A stretch of DNA of 64,000 bases from Actinomycetota bacterium (GCA_005885555.1 VAWN01000033.1:150118-214117); one strand, 5' to 3'. Positions 1-8,473 are shown, counted from the stretch's first letter. Notes: a model not told the origin generated them from the letters alone. Numbers and translations: made by a program.

Positions 1-1
1 C

Positions 2-1381
2 ACCGCCAAGCTCAACACCGGCTGGGATCGCAGCAGCAACGCGGCCGCCGACGCGTTCATGAGCAGCACCGACCAGCTTGTGCAGCCGCTGGCCACGACC
101 GCGCAGACGGCGGCGCTGGACAACAGCTTCGCCCTGAGCACGATCGCCGAGCAGGCGAAGAGCACGCTCGAGACGGTGCAGGTCCACTACAGCAACTCGG
201 CGATCATCAACCAGCAGTGGGACCAGTTGGCCGCGCAGCCGACGCCGAACGACAGCACCGAAATCAGTCTGCTCAAGCGCGACAACGCCAACTTCGCCGG
301 CGCGCAGCAGGCGATCGAGGGGTATAAAACCACCGTCACGCAGACCCCGTTGACCGCGCCGCCGACCTACAACCCGCCGCTGGGCCCCGGTCCCGAGGAC
401 CCCATACCCCCTATCGTCAAAGCCCCGGCGAGCGGCGGTGGGGGCACCCGGACGATCCCCGGTGGCTCCGGGAGCGGCAGCGCTGGATCCGCCCCGGGTG
501 GCAGCGCGCCGGTGCTCGGCGGCACCCTGCCGGTCGCCAGCCAGCCCCCGCCGATCACCACACCGCCTGTGGGCGGTGGCGGAGGTGGCCTCCAGCCGTC
601 ACCCGGCCTGCCACCGGTCCGCATCCCGCCGATCGGCCTGCCGCCCGTCGGTGGCGGTACGCCGCCGGTCCAAAGGCCGCCGACACCTGGCCCGGGGGGC
701 GGGATCCGCCCGCCAGGCACGGGCGCCCCGCCCGTGGTCGGGGGCGAGCCGGTCGGCGGTACCCGGCCACCTGGTCTGGGGGTACCGCCGGTGATCGGCG
801 AGGAACCCCCGGCCGGCGGGATGCGCCCGTCCGCCGGCACCGCTCCGCCGGTGGTCGGCGGCCGGCCCGGTGGCGGGGTCCGCCCGCCCGGTGCACCGGT
901 CCCGTCGCCGCTGAGCGAGGAGCCCGGCGTCGGCGGCATGCGCGGCGGTATCCCACCGGTCATCGGCGGGGCGCCCCGCACTGGCTCGCCACCCGCGCCC
1001 CGGACCGGCTCGGCACCCACCTCCCGGACCGGCTCGGAACCCTCGGGTCGGCCGGTCGGTGGCGGCCGTGGCATGCCCGGCGTCAGGGCCGCGGGCGGGC
1101 CGGGCGGCGAGGGCCCCGGCACCGCGATCGGCGGCGCCGGTGGTCGCCCGGCGGGAGGCGCGGCCGCTGGCCGGCCCGGCGGCCGGCCCGGTGCCGAAGG
1201 CTCGATGGGTATGGCCGGGTCGGGACGCGGCGGTCGGCGGCGACCGGCGACCGATCGGGACGACGTTTCCGCCGTCTACCCGGACGACGAGCTGTGGACG
1301 GTACCGGACGGCGCACCGGGCGTGGTGGAGCCGAGCGGAGACGCCCCGGCACCCGACCCGGGCCCGGCGATCGGACGGTGA
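2..1381 (+). CDS. PPE/WXG-like type VII secretion-associated protein with Pro/Gly-rich tail, 5' end outside window
   Basis: The frame is open from base 2, so the true start lies upstream and the first in-frame ATG (59) is probably internal. The first ~115 residues are alpha-helical and low in Pro/Gly, as in a WXG100/PPE-like domain. The following ~300 residues are low complexity, with many repeats of the type PPVxGGxPxGG, and end in an acidic segment containing DDELWTVPDG. A DLWTVP-like C-terminal tag is, from memory, common in actinobacterial ESX-locus proteins. The stop overlaps the mycosin start by 4 nt, so the two are translationally coupled and belong to one type VII secretion operon. 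Export and a substrate or scaffold role are inferred, not shown. Confidence 0.75.
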   Translation, partial: TAKLNTGWDRSSNAAADAFMSSTDQLVQPLATTAQTAALDNSFALSTIAEQAKSTLETVQVHYSNSAIINQQWDQLAAQPTPNDSTEISLLKRDNANFAGAQQAIEGYKTTVTQTPLTAPPTYNPPLGPGPEDPIPPIVKAPASGGGGTRTIPGGSGSGSAGSAPGGSAPVLGGTLPVASQPPPITTPPVGGGGGGLQPSPGLPPVRIPPIGLPPVGGGTPPVQRPPTPGPGGGIRPPGTGAPPVVGGEPVGGTRPPGLGVPPVIGEEPPAGGMRPSAGTAPPVVGGRPGGGVRPPGAPVPSPLSEEPGVGGMRGGIPPVIGGAPRTGSPPAPRTGSAPTSRTGSEPSGRPVGGGRGMPGVRAAGGPGGEGPGTAIGGAGGRPAGGAAAGRPGGRPGAEGSMGMAGSGRGGRRRPATDRDDVSAVYPDDELWTVPDGAPGVVEPSGDAPAPDPGPAIGR

Positions 1382-2607
1382 GCAGTCACCTGTCCCGCCC
1401 GGCGGCCCCCGAAAGGTCCGCCGGGCTTCGCCGGGCGGTGGGCATCCTCGCCGCCCTGCTGCTGGCAGCCGGTTCGACCCTGGCGATCGGCTCGCCGGCC
1501 GTGGCGGACGCCGCCCGCAGCCAGCAGTGGTACCTGTCCGCCCTCGGGATCCCCGCCGCGCAGGCGATCAGCCAGGGCGAGGGAGTGACCGTGGCGGTCA
1601 TCGACACCGGGGTGACCGCCAACCAGCCTGACATCGCCGGTTCCGTGCTGGACGGATTCGACACCACTCCGGGCAGCACCGGTAACGGCCAGCAGGACAC
1701 CAACGGGCACGGCACGCAGATGGCCGCGATCATCGCCGGGCATGGGCACGGTCCCGGAAACGCCGACGGCGTCCTCGGTGTTGCGCCGCGTGCGAAGATC
1801 CTGCCCATCAAGCTCGACGAACAACACAACGCCTTCGCGCTGGCTTCGCAGGTCGTCGCCGCGGGCATCGACGCCGCGGTCGCGCGGGGCGCGAAGGTCA
1901 TCAACGCATCGTTCGCTGCCCCCCTCGACGAGACGGTCCACCAGGCCGTACTCCGTGCGCTGGACCACGACGTGGTGTTCGTCGCAGGGGGCGGGAACAC
2001 CGGCCAGGTCACCGACGCGCTAGGGACCCGGGACAAGGAGATCGTCGCGCCGGCGTTCTTCACCGGCGTCCTGGCGATCTGCGGCACCGACCGCAACGGC
2101 AACCACGCGGACGTCTCGATCCCCGCGCCCCCGGGCGGGTTCGTCCAGTTCGCCGTCTGCGCGCCCGCGGTCGACGCGGTTGCCGCGCAGCCGAACGGCA
2201 CCTACGTCATCCGCGAGGGCACCAGCATCTCCTCGGCGATCGTGGCCGGCGTGGCGGCACTGATCCGCGCCAAGTACCCGACGATGCCCGCCTACGAGGT
2301 GGCCAACCGCATCATCGCCACCGCAACGCCCAAGGGCGACCCGCGGCTGTACGGGCACGGGATCGTCAACCCGGTCGCCGCGCTGACCGCCCAGGTACCG
2401 CCGGCGGTCAGCCCGAGCCCGTGGCTCTCGCACAGCCCGACCCCGCCCGCCGCTACCACTCCGGCATCGGGCAACCAACCGCCGGCCGCCGCGCCCGGAA
2501 AGTCCGGCGCCGCATGGCCGGCCGTCGTCGCGGTGGCCGCGGTCGTGGTGGTGCTCCTCGGCGCCGGACTGTGGATCGCCGTCCAGCGGCGTCGGCGCCG
2601 GGCGTAG
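1378..2607 (+). CDS. mycP: Mycosin-type S8 serine protease of a type VII secretion system
   Basis: Subtilisin-family protease of about 409 residues. A hydrophobic signal segment (LAALLLAAGSTLAIGSPAVA) is followed by the catalytic Asp in AVIDTG, His in NGHGTQ and Ser in GTSISSAI. Near the C terminus is a Pro/Ala linker, then one membrane helix (AVVAVAAVVVVLLGAGLW) and a basic tail. This is the mycosin architecture: an anchored protease facing the outside that stabilises or matures ESX machinery. The GTG at 1378 is chosen because it overlaps the upstream stop (GTGA) and puts the signal segment near the N terminus; an ATG at 1294 would add an Arg-rich extension. The stop abuts that of the convergent gene. 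Confidence 0.93.
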   Translation: MSSHLSRPAAPERSAGLRRAVGILAALLLAAGSTLAIGSPAVADAARSQQWYLSALGIPAAQAISQGEGVTVAVIDTGVTANQPDIAGSVLDGFDTTPGSTGNGQQDTNGHGTQMAAIIAGHGHGPGNADGVLGVAPRAKILPIKLDEQHNAFALASQVVAAGIDAAVARGAKVINASFAAPLDETVHQAVLRALDHDVVFVAGGGNTGQVTDALGTRDKEIVAPAFFTGVLAICGTDRNGNHADVSIPAPPGGFVQFAVCAPAVDAVAAQPNGTYVIREGTSISSAIVAGVAALIRAKYPTMPAYEVANRIIATATPKGDPRLYGHGIVNPVAALTAQVPPAVSPSPWLSHSPTPPAATTPASGNQPPAAAPGKSGAAWPAVVAVAAVVVVLLGAGLWIAVQRRRRRA

Positions 2608-3099
2608 CTACCGCCGGCGCTGCGCCCGGGTACCCGGCCGGACGACCTGGAGGAACCAGAACGCGACAACCGCGATCGCCGCGAAGGGGATGATCGCGCT
2701 GGCCCCCACCAGGTACAGCCAGGTGACCGGCCCCCAGGTCACCGTGACGACTCCCCCGGTGCAGGTGACCGTGGCCGAGTCGGCGAACCACCGGTCGACC
2801 CGGGCCCCGTTGATCTGAAGGTTCGTCAGCTGATGCCGGCCGGCGATGTGTACCGTCCGGGTCTCCTCGTCCTGGCTGGTCACCGTACACGTGGCCGGCT
2901 CGGATCCGGAGTTGTGCAGGAAGATCGCCGGCGCCCGGTGCCAGGTGTACGGCGCGTCGTCGGTGACCCGCGGGCCGTTGAACGACCACGCATAGGCCAG
3001 GATCCACACCGCGAGCACCACCACACCGACAAGGGCGGCGATGCCGAGGATCCGGCGGGTACCCCGATCCGCGGGCGGCGGGTACATCGGCTCGACCAT
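2608..3099 (-). CDS. Small two-TM membrane protein of the ESX locus, unknown function
   Basis: 163 residues. A first membrane helix (about residues 17-37) is followed by an extracytoplasmic domain of ~85 residues with two cysteines (ATCTV and VTCTG) that could form a disulfide, then a second helix (about 128-150) and a short basic tail. I do not recognise the family. The ATG overlaps the stop of the upstream gene by one base, so it is the last gene of a minus-strand trio with the WXG-like protein. Its stop codon directly touches the mycosin stop on the other strand. A membrane accessory role in type VII secretion is inferred only from location. Confidence 0.7.
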   Translation of the reverse strand: MVEPMYPPPADRGTRRILGIAALVGVVVLAVWILAYAWSFNGPRVTDDAPYTWHRAPAIFLHNSGSEPATCTVTSQDEETRTVHIAGRHQLTNLQINGARVDRWFADSATVTCTGGVVTVTWGPVTWLYLVGASAIIPFAAIAVVAFWFLQVVRPGTRAQRRR

Positions 3100-3479
3100 C
3101 AGCGCGCGGGCTTCCCGCCGGAGCCACCACGCGGTTCATCGCGCGCGGGCCGCCGGTCGTCGGCGTCCTGGTCCCGCGCCTGGGCGATCATGGTCTGCAG
3201 GTCGTCGGCGATCCGTTCCGGGTCGAGGCGCTGCGCGGCCCGGTCGGCGCCGCGCCGGAACGCCTCGGTGTACTCGGGTATCCGCAGGATGTCCGCCGGC
3301 CGGATGGCGCCGTCACGCAACTGCTGGCCGATCTCCCGCATGATCGGGTCCGGGTTGTGCACCAACGCCTCGTACGCGTGCTGGCGGCGGAACCGCCGGT
3401 CGGCCAGGCGCTCCCCGAGGGGACCGCTGCGCAACTCGGCGACCAGGTCGGCGATGTCGCCGGCTTCGGGGGCGTTCAC
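3099..3479 (-). CDS. Hypothetical helical protein, ESX-linked
   Basis: About 126 residues, soluble, charged and mostly helical, with a basic/acidic low-complexity C-terminal tail (DDRRPARDEP). No signal peptide, membrane segment or recognised motif. The GTG at 3479 is preferred over an upstream start at 3557 because GGAG stands 7-8 bases before it, and because the longer frame would begin with Pro/Arg-rich translation inside the neighbouring gene. It lies 19 bp after the WXG-like gene and overlaps the next gene by one base (TGATG). A role as chaperone or partner of the adjacent secreted protein is possible from position only. Confidence 0.65.
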   Translation of the reverse strand: MNAPEAGDIADLVAELRSGPLGERLADRRFRRQHAYEALVHNPDPIMREIGQQLRDGAIRPADILRIPEYTEAFRRGADRAAQRLDPERIADDLQTMIAQARDQDADDRRPARDEPRGGSGGKPAR

Positions 3480-3498
3480 GTGTCGACTCCAGACGGGA

Positions 3499-4707
3499 TC
3501 AGTTCTTCCAGGGCGGGGCGGCGGTGACCACCGGGCCGCTGGCGGCCTCGGAGACAACCGGACCGGAGTACTGCCTGCCCGGAAGCTGGGGCAGCGTTCC
3601 GGGCAGCTTCGGCAGGTCGGCAGCGCCGACGACCCCGAAGTTGGCCTGCTGGGAGTTGTACACCTCGACCAGCGCCTGGACCTTGGACATCAGGTCGATC
3701 AGCTCGGTGATCTTGTCAAAGATCTCGTACGCGTCGAAGGCGGCCATGCCTCCGAACACGATCCCGCCCACCACCGTTTCCGAGGTGGCCGCCGCCGCGG
3801 ACGCCTCGGCGATGAACTCGATGACGTCGTCGATGAGGTCGTTCAGCACGTCGGCGAGCGCACCGAACAGCGCATGGGCACCCTCGGCCGCGGTCTCGTA
3901 GGACTCGGCGAGCTTGCGGACCGGTTCCTGCGCCTCGGTCAGCGCGTCCCCGATTTCCTTCAGGTGCTCGCACAGGTGGTCGGCGGCCTCGCCCAGCCAC
4001 ACCGAGCCGCTGCTCTCCACCGCCGCGCCGAGGTTCATGGTCAGGTCGCCGAGCGCGTCGGCGACGTTGTCGAACACGTCCTTGCAGCCGCGCATGCCGT
4101 TCCAGTCGCCGGTGATCGGCTTGAGGATCATCTCGTACGGGTCCCACGGGTGGCCGATGCCGAGCTGGGCGGCGAGCGTGGTGGCGGTGATGATCACGTG
4201 TCGGCCCATCGCGGCCGGGCTGATCAATGCACTCAGCGGCGGCTCGTAGGGAAATTCGGCCGAGTAGTCGGGGCGGCGCCGGTAATGGTCGCTCGGATTG
4301 GCCAGGTCGCGGAAGCCGTTGCCCACGTCGACGTACCCGCCGCCGCGGTAGTCCGATCCGGCCGGATCACCAGGCGCCACGTATCCGCCGCCCCGGTAGT
4401 CGGCGGCGTGGTACGTCTCGTCCAGGGCGGCCGCGGACACCTCGTCGGTCTGCTGGTAGTAGGTGACGGCGGCCCGGACGGCGTTGGCCGTGGGCCCGGC
4501 GACGTGGTGGGCCAGCTCGTCCAGGTAGTTGCGAACCTTGGCCACCGCGTCGGCGTGCGCTCCGGTGATCCCGTTGAGCACGCCGCCGTAGCTGAGCTGG
4601 GTCTGGTCGCTGACGTACAGCATGCCGAGGCTCGCGCTGCCCTGCAGCCGGTCAAGCTGGGCGGGCAGCCTCGCTAACGCCCCTGCATTGACGAAGAAGT
4701 CACCCAC
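3499..4707 (-). CDS. WXG100/EspC-like type VII secreted protein (~400 aa)
   Basis: Predicted helical protein without a Sec signal. The N terminus (VGDFFVNAGALARLP...) resembles EspC-type ESX proteins. Near residue 240 the sequence WLGEAADHL resembles the WXG turn, between long helices. A hydrophobic Gly-rich segment (VVGGIVFGGMAAFDAYEIF) lies near residue 335. A short direct peptide duplication DYRGGGYV occurs twice, about 16 residues apart, before the central helices. GTG 4707 has a strong GGGGGA ribosome site 7 bp upstream; GTG 4728 would add seven residues. Together with the mycosin it supports a type VII secretion substrate, possibly a toxin or channel component. Confidence 0.72.
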   Translation of the reverse strand: MGDFFVNAGALARLPAQLDRLQGSASLGMLYVSDQTQLSYGGVLNGITGAHADAVAKVRNYLDELAHHVAGPTANAVRAAVTYYQQTDEVSAAALDETYHAADYRGGGYVAPGDPAGSDYRGGGYVDVGNGFRDLANPSDHYRRRPDYSAEFPYEPPLSALISPAAMGRHVIITATTLAAQLGIGHPWDPYEMILKPITGDWNGMRGCKDVFDNVADALGDLTMNLGAAVESSGSVWLGEAADHLCEHLKEIGDALTEAQEPVRKLAESYETAAEGAHALFGALADVLNDLIDDVIEFIAEASAAAATSETVVGGIVFGGMAAFDAYEIFDKITELIDLMSKVQALVEVYNSQQANFGVVGAADLPKLPGTLPQLPGRQYSGPVVSEAASGPVVTAAPPWKN

Positions 4708-4740
4708 CGTGCGTTCCCCCGTGGTCACCTGACAGCCGAG

Positions 4741-4762
4741 TGCCGGGCAGGCCCGCCCGGCA
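4741..4762 (-). terminator. Hairpin between exporter gene and ESX operon
   Basis: Perfect 8-bp inverted repeat TGCCGGGC / GCCCGGCA with a 6-nt loop, downstream of the minus-strand exporter and upstream of the minus-strand WXG-like gene. There is no T-run, as is usual for actinobacterial terminators. It plausibly ends exporter transcription. Confidence 0.4.
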
Positions 4763-4809
4763 TGATCAGCACGATAGCGGTCCGGCGGAGATCCGGCTGC
4801 CCCGGCCGG

Positions 4810-6531
4810 TCAGGCGCGCACGGGCTCGGCCTGCGGGTCCGCGAGCGCGGCCGGGCGGCGCCGGCGGCTGGCGCGCGAGTTGTCGGGTACCGACGCGAGG
4901 GCTGCGACCAGGCTCATCGCCGCGGCGGCGAAGAAGACCACGACCAGGCCGTGGTGGAAGGGGCCGGAGATCAGGTGCGGGAAGAACTGCTTGCCGGTCA
5001 GCGCCGCCGCGTTGGCCGGGGGCAGCTGCGCCAGCACGCCGGTCGGGCCGAGCAGCTGCGCCAGCGGGTTGTACCCGAGGAACGCGGCGAACAGGCTGCC
5101 GACCGGGGGTAGCGCACCGATGCGGGTCGCGACGTCCGCCGGTACCCCCTGCTGTTCCAGACCCGCGGTGAGCGTGTGCGGCAGGCTGGCCGCAAGCCCG
5201 ACGATCATCAGCGAGAAGAAGATCCCGATAGACAGCGCGGACCCGGAGTTGAAGAACGTGCCCCGCATGCCGGCCGCGGCCCCACGCTGCCCGGCGGGTA
5301 CGGCGCCCATCACCGCCGAGGTGTTCGGCGAGGAGAACAGCCCCGACCCGATCCCGTTGACCGCGACCAGCAGGGCGAACACCCAGTACGGGAAGTCGAC
5401 CGGCAGGACCACCAGGCCGAGGAAGCTCGCGGCAACCACCAGCGAGCCGCCGACCGCGAACGGCCGGACGCCGAACCGGTCGGACAGCCAACCGGACACC
5501 GGCCCGGCCAGCAGGAAGCCCGCGGTCAGTGGCAGCAGGTAGATGCCGCCCCATAGCGGGGTCTGCGCATAGTCGTACCCGTGCAGCGGCAGCCAGATGC
5601 CCTGCAACCAGATGATCAACATGAACTGCATGCCGCCCCGGCTGACCGACTGGAGCAGGCCGGCCAGGTTGCCGAAGGCGAAGGTGCGGTCGCGGAACAG
5701 TGCGAGGTGGAACATCGGGTCGCCGACCCGGGTCTCGATGACGCAGAACGCGATCAGCAGCGCGACCCCGCCGGTGAGGCCGGCCACCACCCACGGGTTG
5801 GTCCAGCCGGTCGAGTGGCCACCGTACGGCTGGATGCCGTAGGTGATCGCCGCCAGTACCGCGGACAGGCCGATCGCGAAGGTGATGTTGCCCGGCCAGT
5901 CGAGCCGGCCGCGCCGGCGCTCACCGAGCTCGTGCAGGGACAGGTACGACCAGATGGTGCCGAAGACGCCGATCGGCACGCTCACCCAGAACACCGCGCG
6001 CCAGTCCCATTCGGCGAGCACACCGCCGAGTACCAGGCCGATGAACGAGCCGGCGATCGCCGCCACCTGGTTGATGCCCAGCGCCATGCCGCGCTGGCTG
6101 GCCGGGAACGCGTCGGTGAGGATCGCGGTGGAGTTGGCGAAGACCATCGAGCCGCCGACCGCCTGCACGACGCGCCAGGCGATCAGCCAGAGCGCGCCGG
6201 CGGGACCGTGGAGCGGGTCAACGGACAGCGCGATCGAGGCGAAGGTGAAGACCACAAACCCGAGGTTGTACAGCTTGACCCGGCCGTACATGTCGCCCAG
6301 CCGGCCCAGTGCCACCACCAGTACCGCGGACACCAGCAGGAAGCCCATGATGATCCAGAGCAGGTAGCTGACGTTGCCCGGGGCGAGCGGGTCGAGCCTG
6401 ATGCCGTTGAAGATCGCGGGAAGCGAGATGATCACGATCGACGCGTTGACGGTGGCCAGCAGCATGCCCAGGGTCGTGTTGGACAGGGCGACCCACTTGT
6501 ACCGGGGATGGTCGCGATCGAAGGACGGCAT
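4810..6531 (-). CDS. MFS transporter, DHA2 (14-TM) drug-efflux type
   Basis: 573 residues with about 14 hydrophobic helices. The cytoplasmic loop GRLGDMYGRVK after helix 2-3 is the MFS motif A, and GSFIGLVLGG matches the antiporter-type motif in helix 5, as in EmrB/QacA exporters. The N terminus is short and polar (MPSFDRDHPRYKW) and the C-terminal tail is basic and Pro/Ala-rich. It probably exports a toxic small molecule by proton antiport; the substrate cannot be told. It is a single gene with its own promoter and no adjacent regulator. A TAGTAT -10-like box on the minus strand, 9 bp before the ATG, overlaps a TAAGC repeat that may be the operator. Confidence 0.88.
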   Translation of the reverse strand: MPSFDRDHPRYKWVALSNTTLGMLLATVNASIVIISLPAIFNGIRLDPLAPGNVSYLLWIIMGFLLVSAVLVVALGRLGDMYGRVKLYNLGFVVFTFASIALSVDPLHGPAGALWLIAWRVVQAVGGSMVFANSTAILTDAFPASQRGMALGINQVAAIAGSFIGLVLGGVLAEWDWRAVFWVSVPIGVFGTIWSYLSLHELGERRRGRLDWPGNITFAIGLSAVLAAITYGIQPYGGHSTGWTNPWVVAGLTGGVALLIAFCVIETRVGDPMFHLALFRDRTFAFGNLAGLLQSVSRGGMQFMLIIWLQGIWLPLHGYDYAQTPLWGGIYLLPLTAGFLLAGPVSGWLSDRFGVRPFAVGGSLVVAASFLGLVVLPVDFPYWVFALLVAVNGIGSGLFSSPNTSAVMGAVPAGQRGAAAGMRGTFFNSGSALSIGIFFSLMIVGLAASLPHTLTAGLEQQGVPADVATRIGALPPVGSLFAAFLGYNPLAQLLGPTGVLAQLPPANAAALTGKQFFPHLISGPFHHGLVVVFFAAAAMSLVAALASVPDNSRASRRRRPAALADPQAEPVRA

Positions 6532-6539
6532 CCATCCAA

Positions 6540-6557
6540 GATACTAAGCTAAGCTAA
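6540..6557 (-). promoter_or_regulatory. Putative promoter/operator of the MFS exporter
   Basis: The 32-bp gap to the upstream gene carries a 5-bp-period AT-rich repeat, read on the minus strand as TTAGCTTAGCTTAG running into TAGTAT. It is one of few AT-rich spots in the region. Exporter genes of this type are often repressed by MarR/TetR proteins binding such sites; the regulator is not in the window. Confidence 0.35.
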
Positions 6558-6563
6558 CGATCG

Positions 6564-7112
6564 TCAGCGCCCGTCGCCGGTGTCGGTCGTCACTTCCTGC
6601 CACGCCTTCGCCAGCAGGTCCCGGGTGTCGCCGAGGAGCTGGGGAAGTACCTTGGTCCGGCCGATCACCGGCATGAAGTTGGCGTCGCCGCCCCAACGCG
6701 GTACCACGTGCTGGTGCAGATGGGCGGCGATGCCGGCACCGGCCACGGCGCCCTGGTTCATGCCGATGTTGAAGCCGTGCGGGTTGCTCGCCGAGCGGAT
6801 CACCCGCATCGCCGACCGGGTCACCTCGGCCAGCTCCACGGTCTCCGGGCCGGTCAGGGCGGTGTAGTCGGCGACGTGGCGGTACGGGCAGACCATCAGG
6901 TGCCCCGGGTTGTACGGGTACAGGTTGAGCACCGCGAAGACCAGCTCGCCGCGGTACAGCACCAGGCTCTCCGCCTCGGGGAGCCGCGGCGCCCGGCAGA
7001 AGGGGCACCCGGTCGGCTTCTCGTACCCCTCCGGCCGGTCGGAACCGGTGACGTACGCCATCCGGTGCGGTGTCCACAACCGGTCCACGCCGTCCGGCTC
7101 CCCCACGTCCAC
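6564..7112 (-). CDS. HIT family protein (Ap4A phosphorylase/hydrolase type)
   Basis: 182 residues. A CxxC pair (CPFCR, residues ~37-41) precedes the HIT fold, and the histidine triad is HLHQHVVPR, with NIGMNQGAVAGAGIAAH before it. It resembles the actinobacterial Ap4A phosphorylase-like branch (M. tuberculosis Rv2613c type), which degrades diadenosine tetraphosphate. That gene usually lies just downstream of thrS, and here thrS is 1.4 kb upstream on the same strand, separated by inserted genes (RHH on the same strand, MerR opposite). It starts at GTG 7112 inside the divergent region shared with merR. The exact nucleotide substrate is inferred from the family. Confidence 0.88.
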   Translation of the reverse strand: MDVGEPDGVDRLWTPHRMAYVTGSDRPEGYEKPTGCPFCRAPRLPEAESLVLYRGELVFAVLNLYPYNPGHLMVCPYRHVADYTALTGPETVELAEVTRSAMRVIRSASNPHGFNIGMNQGAVAGAGIAAHLHQHVVPRWGGDANFMPVIGRTKVLPQLLGDTRDLLAKAWQEVTTDTGDGR

Positions 7113-7134
7113 GCGGGTGATGGTACCGGCCGTC

Positions 7135-7166
7135 TTGACTCTCGACCCGCTGGAGAGTCCTAGCCT
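7135..7166 (+). promoter_or_regulatory. MerR-type promoter with 20-bp spacer and dyad operator
   Basis: TTGACT (7135-7140) and TAGCCT (7161-7166) are separated by 20 bp, the elongated spacing typical of MerR-controlled promoters. The spacer region contains a perfect 7-bp dyad GACTCTC (7137-7143) / GAGAGTC (7153-7159). The start GTG at 7174 is 7 nt after the -10, so the transcript is probably leaderless. Confidence 0.7.
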
Positions 7167-7173
7167 CGGTGGC

Positions 7174-8040
7174 GTGATGTCGATCGGACGCTTCGCCCGC
7201 CGGGCCGGACTGTCGATCGGCGCGCTGCGCCACTACGCCGAGATCGGGCTGCTGGTACCCGCCCGGGTGGATCCGGACACCGGGTACCGGTACTACACCG
7301 AGGAGCAGTTGGCACCCGCCCGGCGGATCGCACTCCTGCGCGATCTCGACGTGCCGCTGGACCTGATCCGGACCCTGCGCGACGCCACACCGGACGAGCT
7401 GCGCAAGCGCCTGGCCCGGCACCGGGCGGACCTGGACGCCCGCGTCTGGCGACTGCAGCGCACCGCGCACCGGCTACGCCAATTCATCGACAACGAGGAG
7501 ATCGTGATGCCGACCTCACCGTTCGCCCTGGACCCCGACGACGAGCGGCGCCTGGCGATGACCCTGTTCAACCACACCTGGACGCTGCTCGAACGCACCG
7601 ACCGCGGCCCGCTGGACGACGACGAGATGCTGCACTCGGCCCACGCCAGCCGGGCGCACTGGGGCGTGGTCGGCGAGCCGGTGCACTGGGCCCGCGGCGA
7701 ATGGCAGTGCTCGCGGGTGTACTCGGTACTCGGCCGGGCCGAACCGGCGCTGCACCATGGGCGGCGGTGCCTGGCGCTGGCCGAGGAGTACGAGCTGGGG
7801 CCGTTCGACGTGGGCTGCGGGCACGAGGCGATCGCCCGGGCCTCGGCCGTGGCTCGGGCTTCGGCCGTCGCCCGGGCCTCGGGCGGCAGCCGGGCCTCGG
7901 CGGTCGGCGGCACAGCGGTCGGCGGCGCGACCGAGGACGTGGAGCGGCACCTGGCGCTCGGGTACGCGGCGCTCGACAAGATCACCGACGGTGAGGAGCG
8001 CGAGCTGCTGCGCTCGGACCTGGACAGCGTGCACGGCTGA
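7174..8040 (+). CDS. MerR family transcriptional regulator (TipA/BmrR-like N terminus)
   Basis: The N terminus IGRFARRAGLSIGALRHYAEIGLL and GYRYY is a canonical MerR winged helix, followed by a dimerisation helix (residues ~75-110). The C-terminal ~170 residues are acidic/Trp-rich and probably ligand-sensing; I do not recognise the fold. Near residues 230-250 the protein carries a repeat (SAVARASAVARAS), a small expansion. GTG 7174 (or ATG 7177) is chosen because the MerR motif begins immediately and a -10 box stands 7 nt before. It probably autoregulates through the dyad at 7137-7159, which may also affect the divergent HIT gene. Inducer unknown. Confidence 0.87.
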   Translation: MMSIGRFARRAGLSIGALRHYAEIGLLVPARVDPDTGYRYYTEEQLAPARRIALLRDLDVPLDLIRTLRDATPDELRKRLARHRADLDARVWRLQRTAHRLRQFIDNEEIVMPTSPFALDPDDERRLAMTLFNHTWTLLERTDRGPLDDDEMLHSAHASRAHWGVVGEPVHWARGEWQCSRVYSVLGRAEPALHHGRRCLALAEEYELGPFDVGCGHEAIARASAVARASAVARASGGSRASAVGGTAVGGATEDVERHLALGYAALDKITDGEERELLRSDLDSVHG

Positions 8041-8052
8041 GCCGCCGGGCGG

Positions 8053-8157
8053 CGGCCGGGTCGGCTCGGAGCGCCGCGCCAGCGGCCGGGTCGGCTCGGA
8101 GCGCCGCGCCAGCGGGCGGCTCGGCCGGGGTCGCGGCCGGCTCCAAGCGCCGCGCCA
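8053..8157. repeat. 30-bp tandem repeat (2 exact copies plus a degenerate third)
   Basis: The unit beginning CGGCCGGGTCGGCTCGGAGC is present exactly at 8053-8082 and 8083-8112. A diverged third copy follows, ending in the same GCGCCGCGCCAG at about 8157. It fills the gap between the convergent merR and RHH genes. The GGAGCGCC core recurs in the repeats at 33980-34010. Confidence 0.85.
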
Positions 8158-8183
8158 GCGGCCGGCCCGCCGCGGCGGCCGGC

Positions 8184-8426
8184 TCAGCCCCGGTCGGCGA
8201 GCATCCGGCGCCCCTCGGCGAACGCTGGCGCCGACCCTGCTACCGGACGCGTCCAGCGCTCCGCGGAGCCCGGCGGTTCCATTCCCGCCGCCCGGATCAG
8301 TTCCTCGATCTGTGCCGTGCGGATCATCGTCCGCACCGCCTCGGTCACCGCCGCCGAGATGTCCGCCTGCTGTTTCAGCCAGTCGGCCACGTCCTCCGGC
8401 ACGCTCACCCGCAACTCCGCGGTCAT
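8184..8426 (-). CDS. Orphan ribbon-helix-helix (antitoxin-like) protein
   Basis: 80 residues. The N terminus TAELRVSVPEDVADWLKQQA followed by SAAVTEAVRTMI fits a beta strand plus two helices of the ribbon-helix-helix fold seen in VapB/ParD-type antitoxins. The C-terminal half (PPGSAERWTRPV...) would be the toxin-binding tail. No toxin gene is next to it: downstream are only repeats, and upstream is thrS. A minus-strand TACTTT -10-like box and TGAGGT ribosome site precede the ATG. It may be a solitary repressor or the remnant of a toxin-antitoxin pair. Confidence 0.6.
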   Translation of the reverse strand: MTAELRVSVPEDVADWLKQQADISAAVTEAVRTMIRTAQIEELIRAAGMEPPGSAERWTRPVAGSAPAFAEGRRMLADRG

Positions 8427-8473
8427 ACCTCAGATGGTGCCAAAGTAGGCGTTGGTCCGCTCGCCCGCTCCGA

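Noticed and set aside
1294-1377. Mycosin start at ATG 1294
   Set aside because: It would add 28 Arg/Gly-rich residues before the signal peptide; GTG 1378 overlapping the upstream stop is better.
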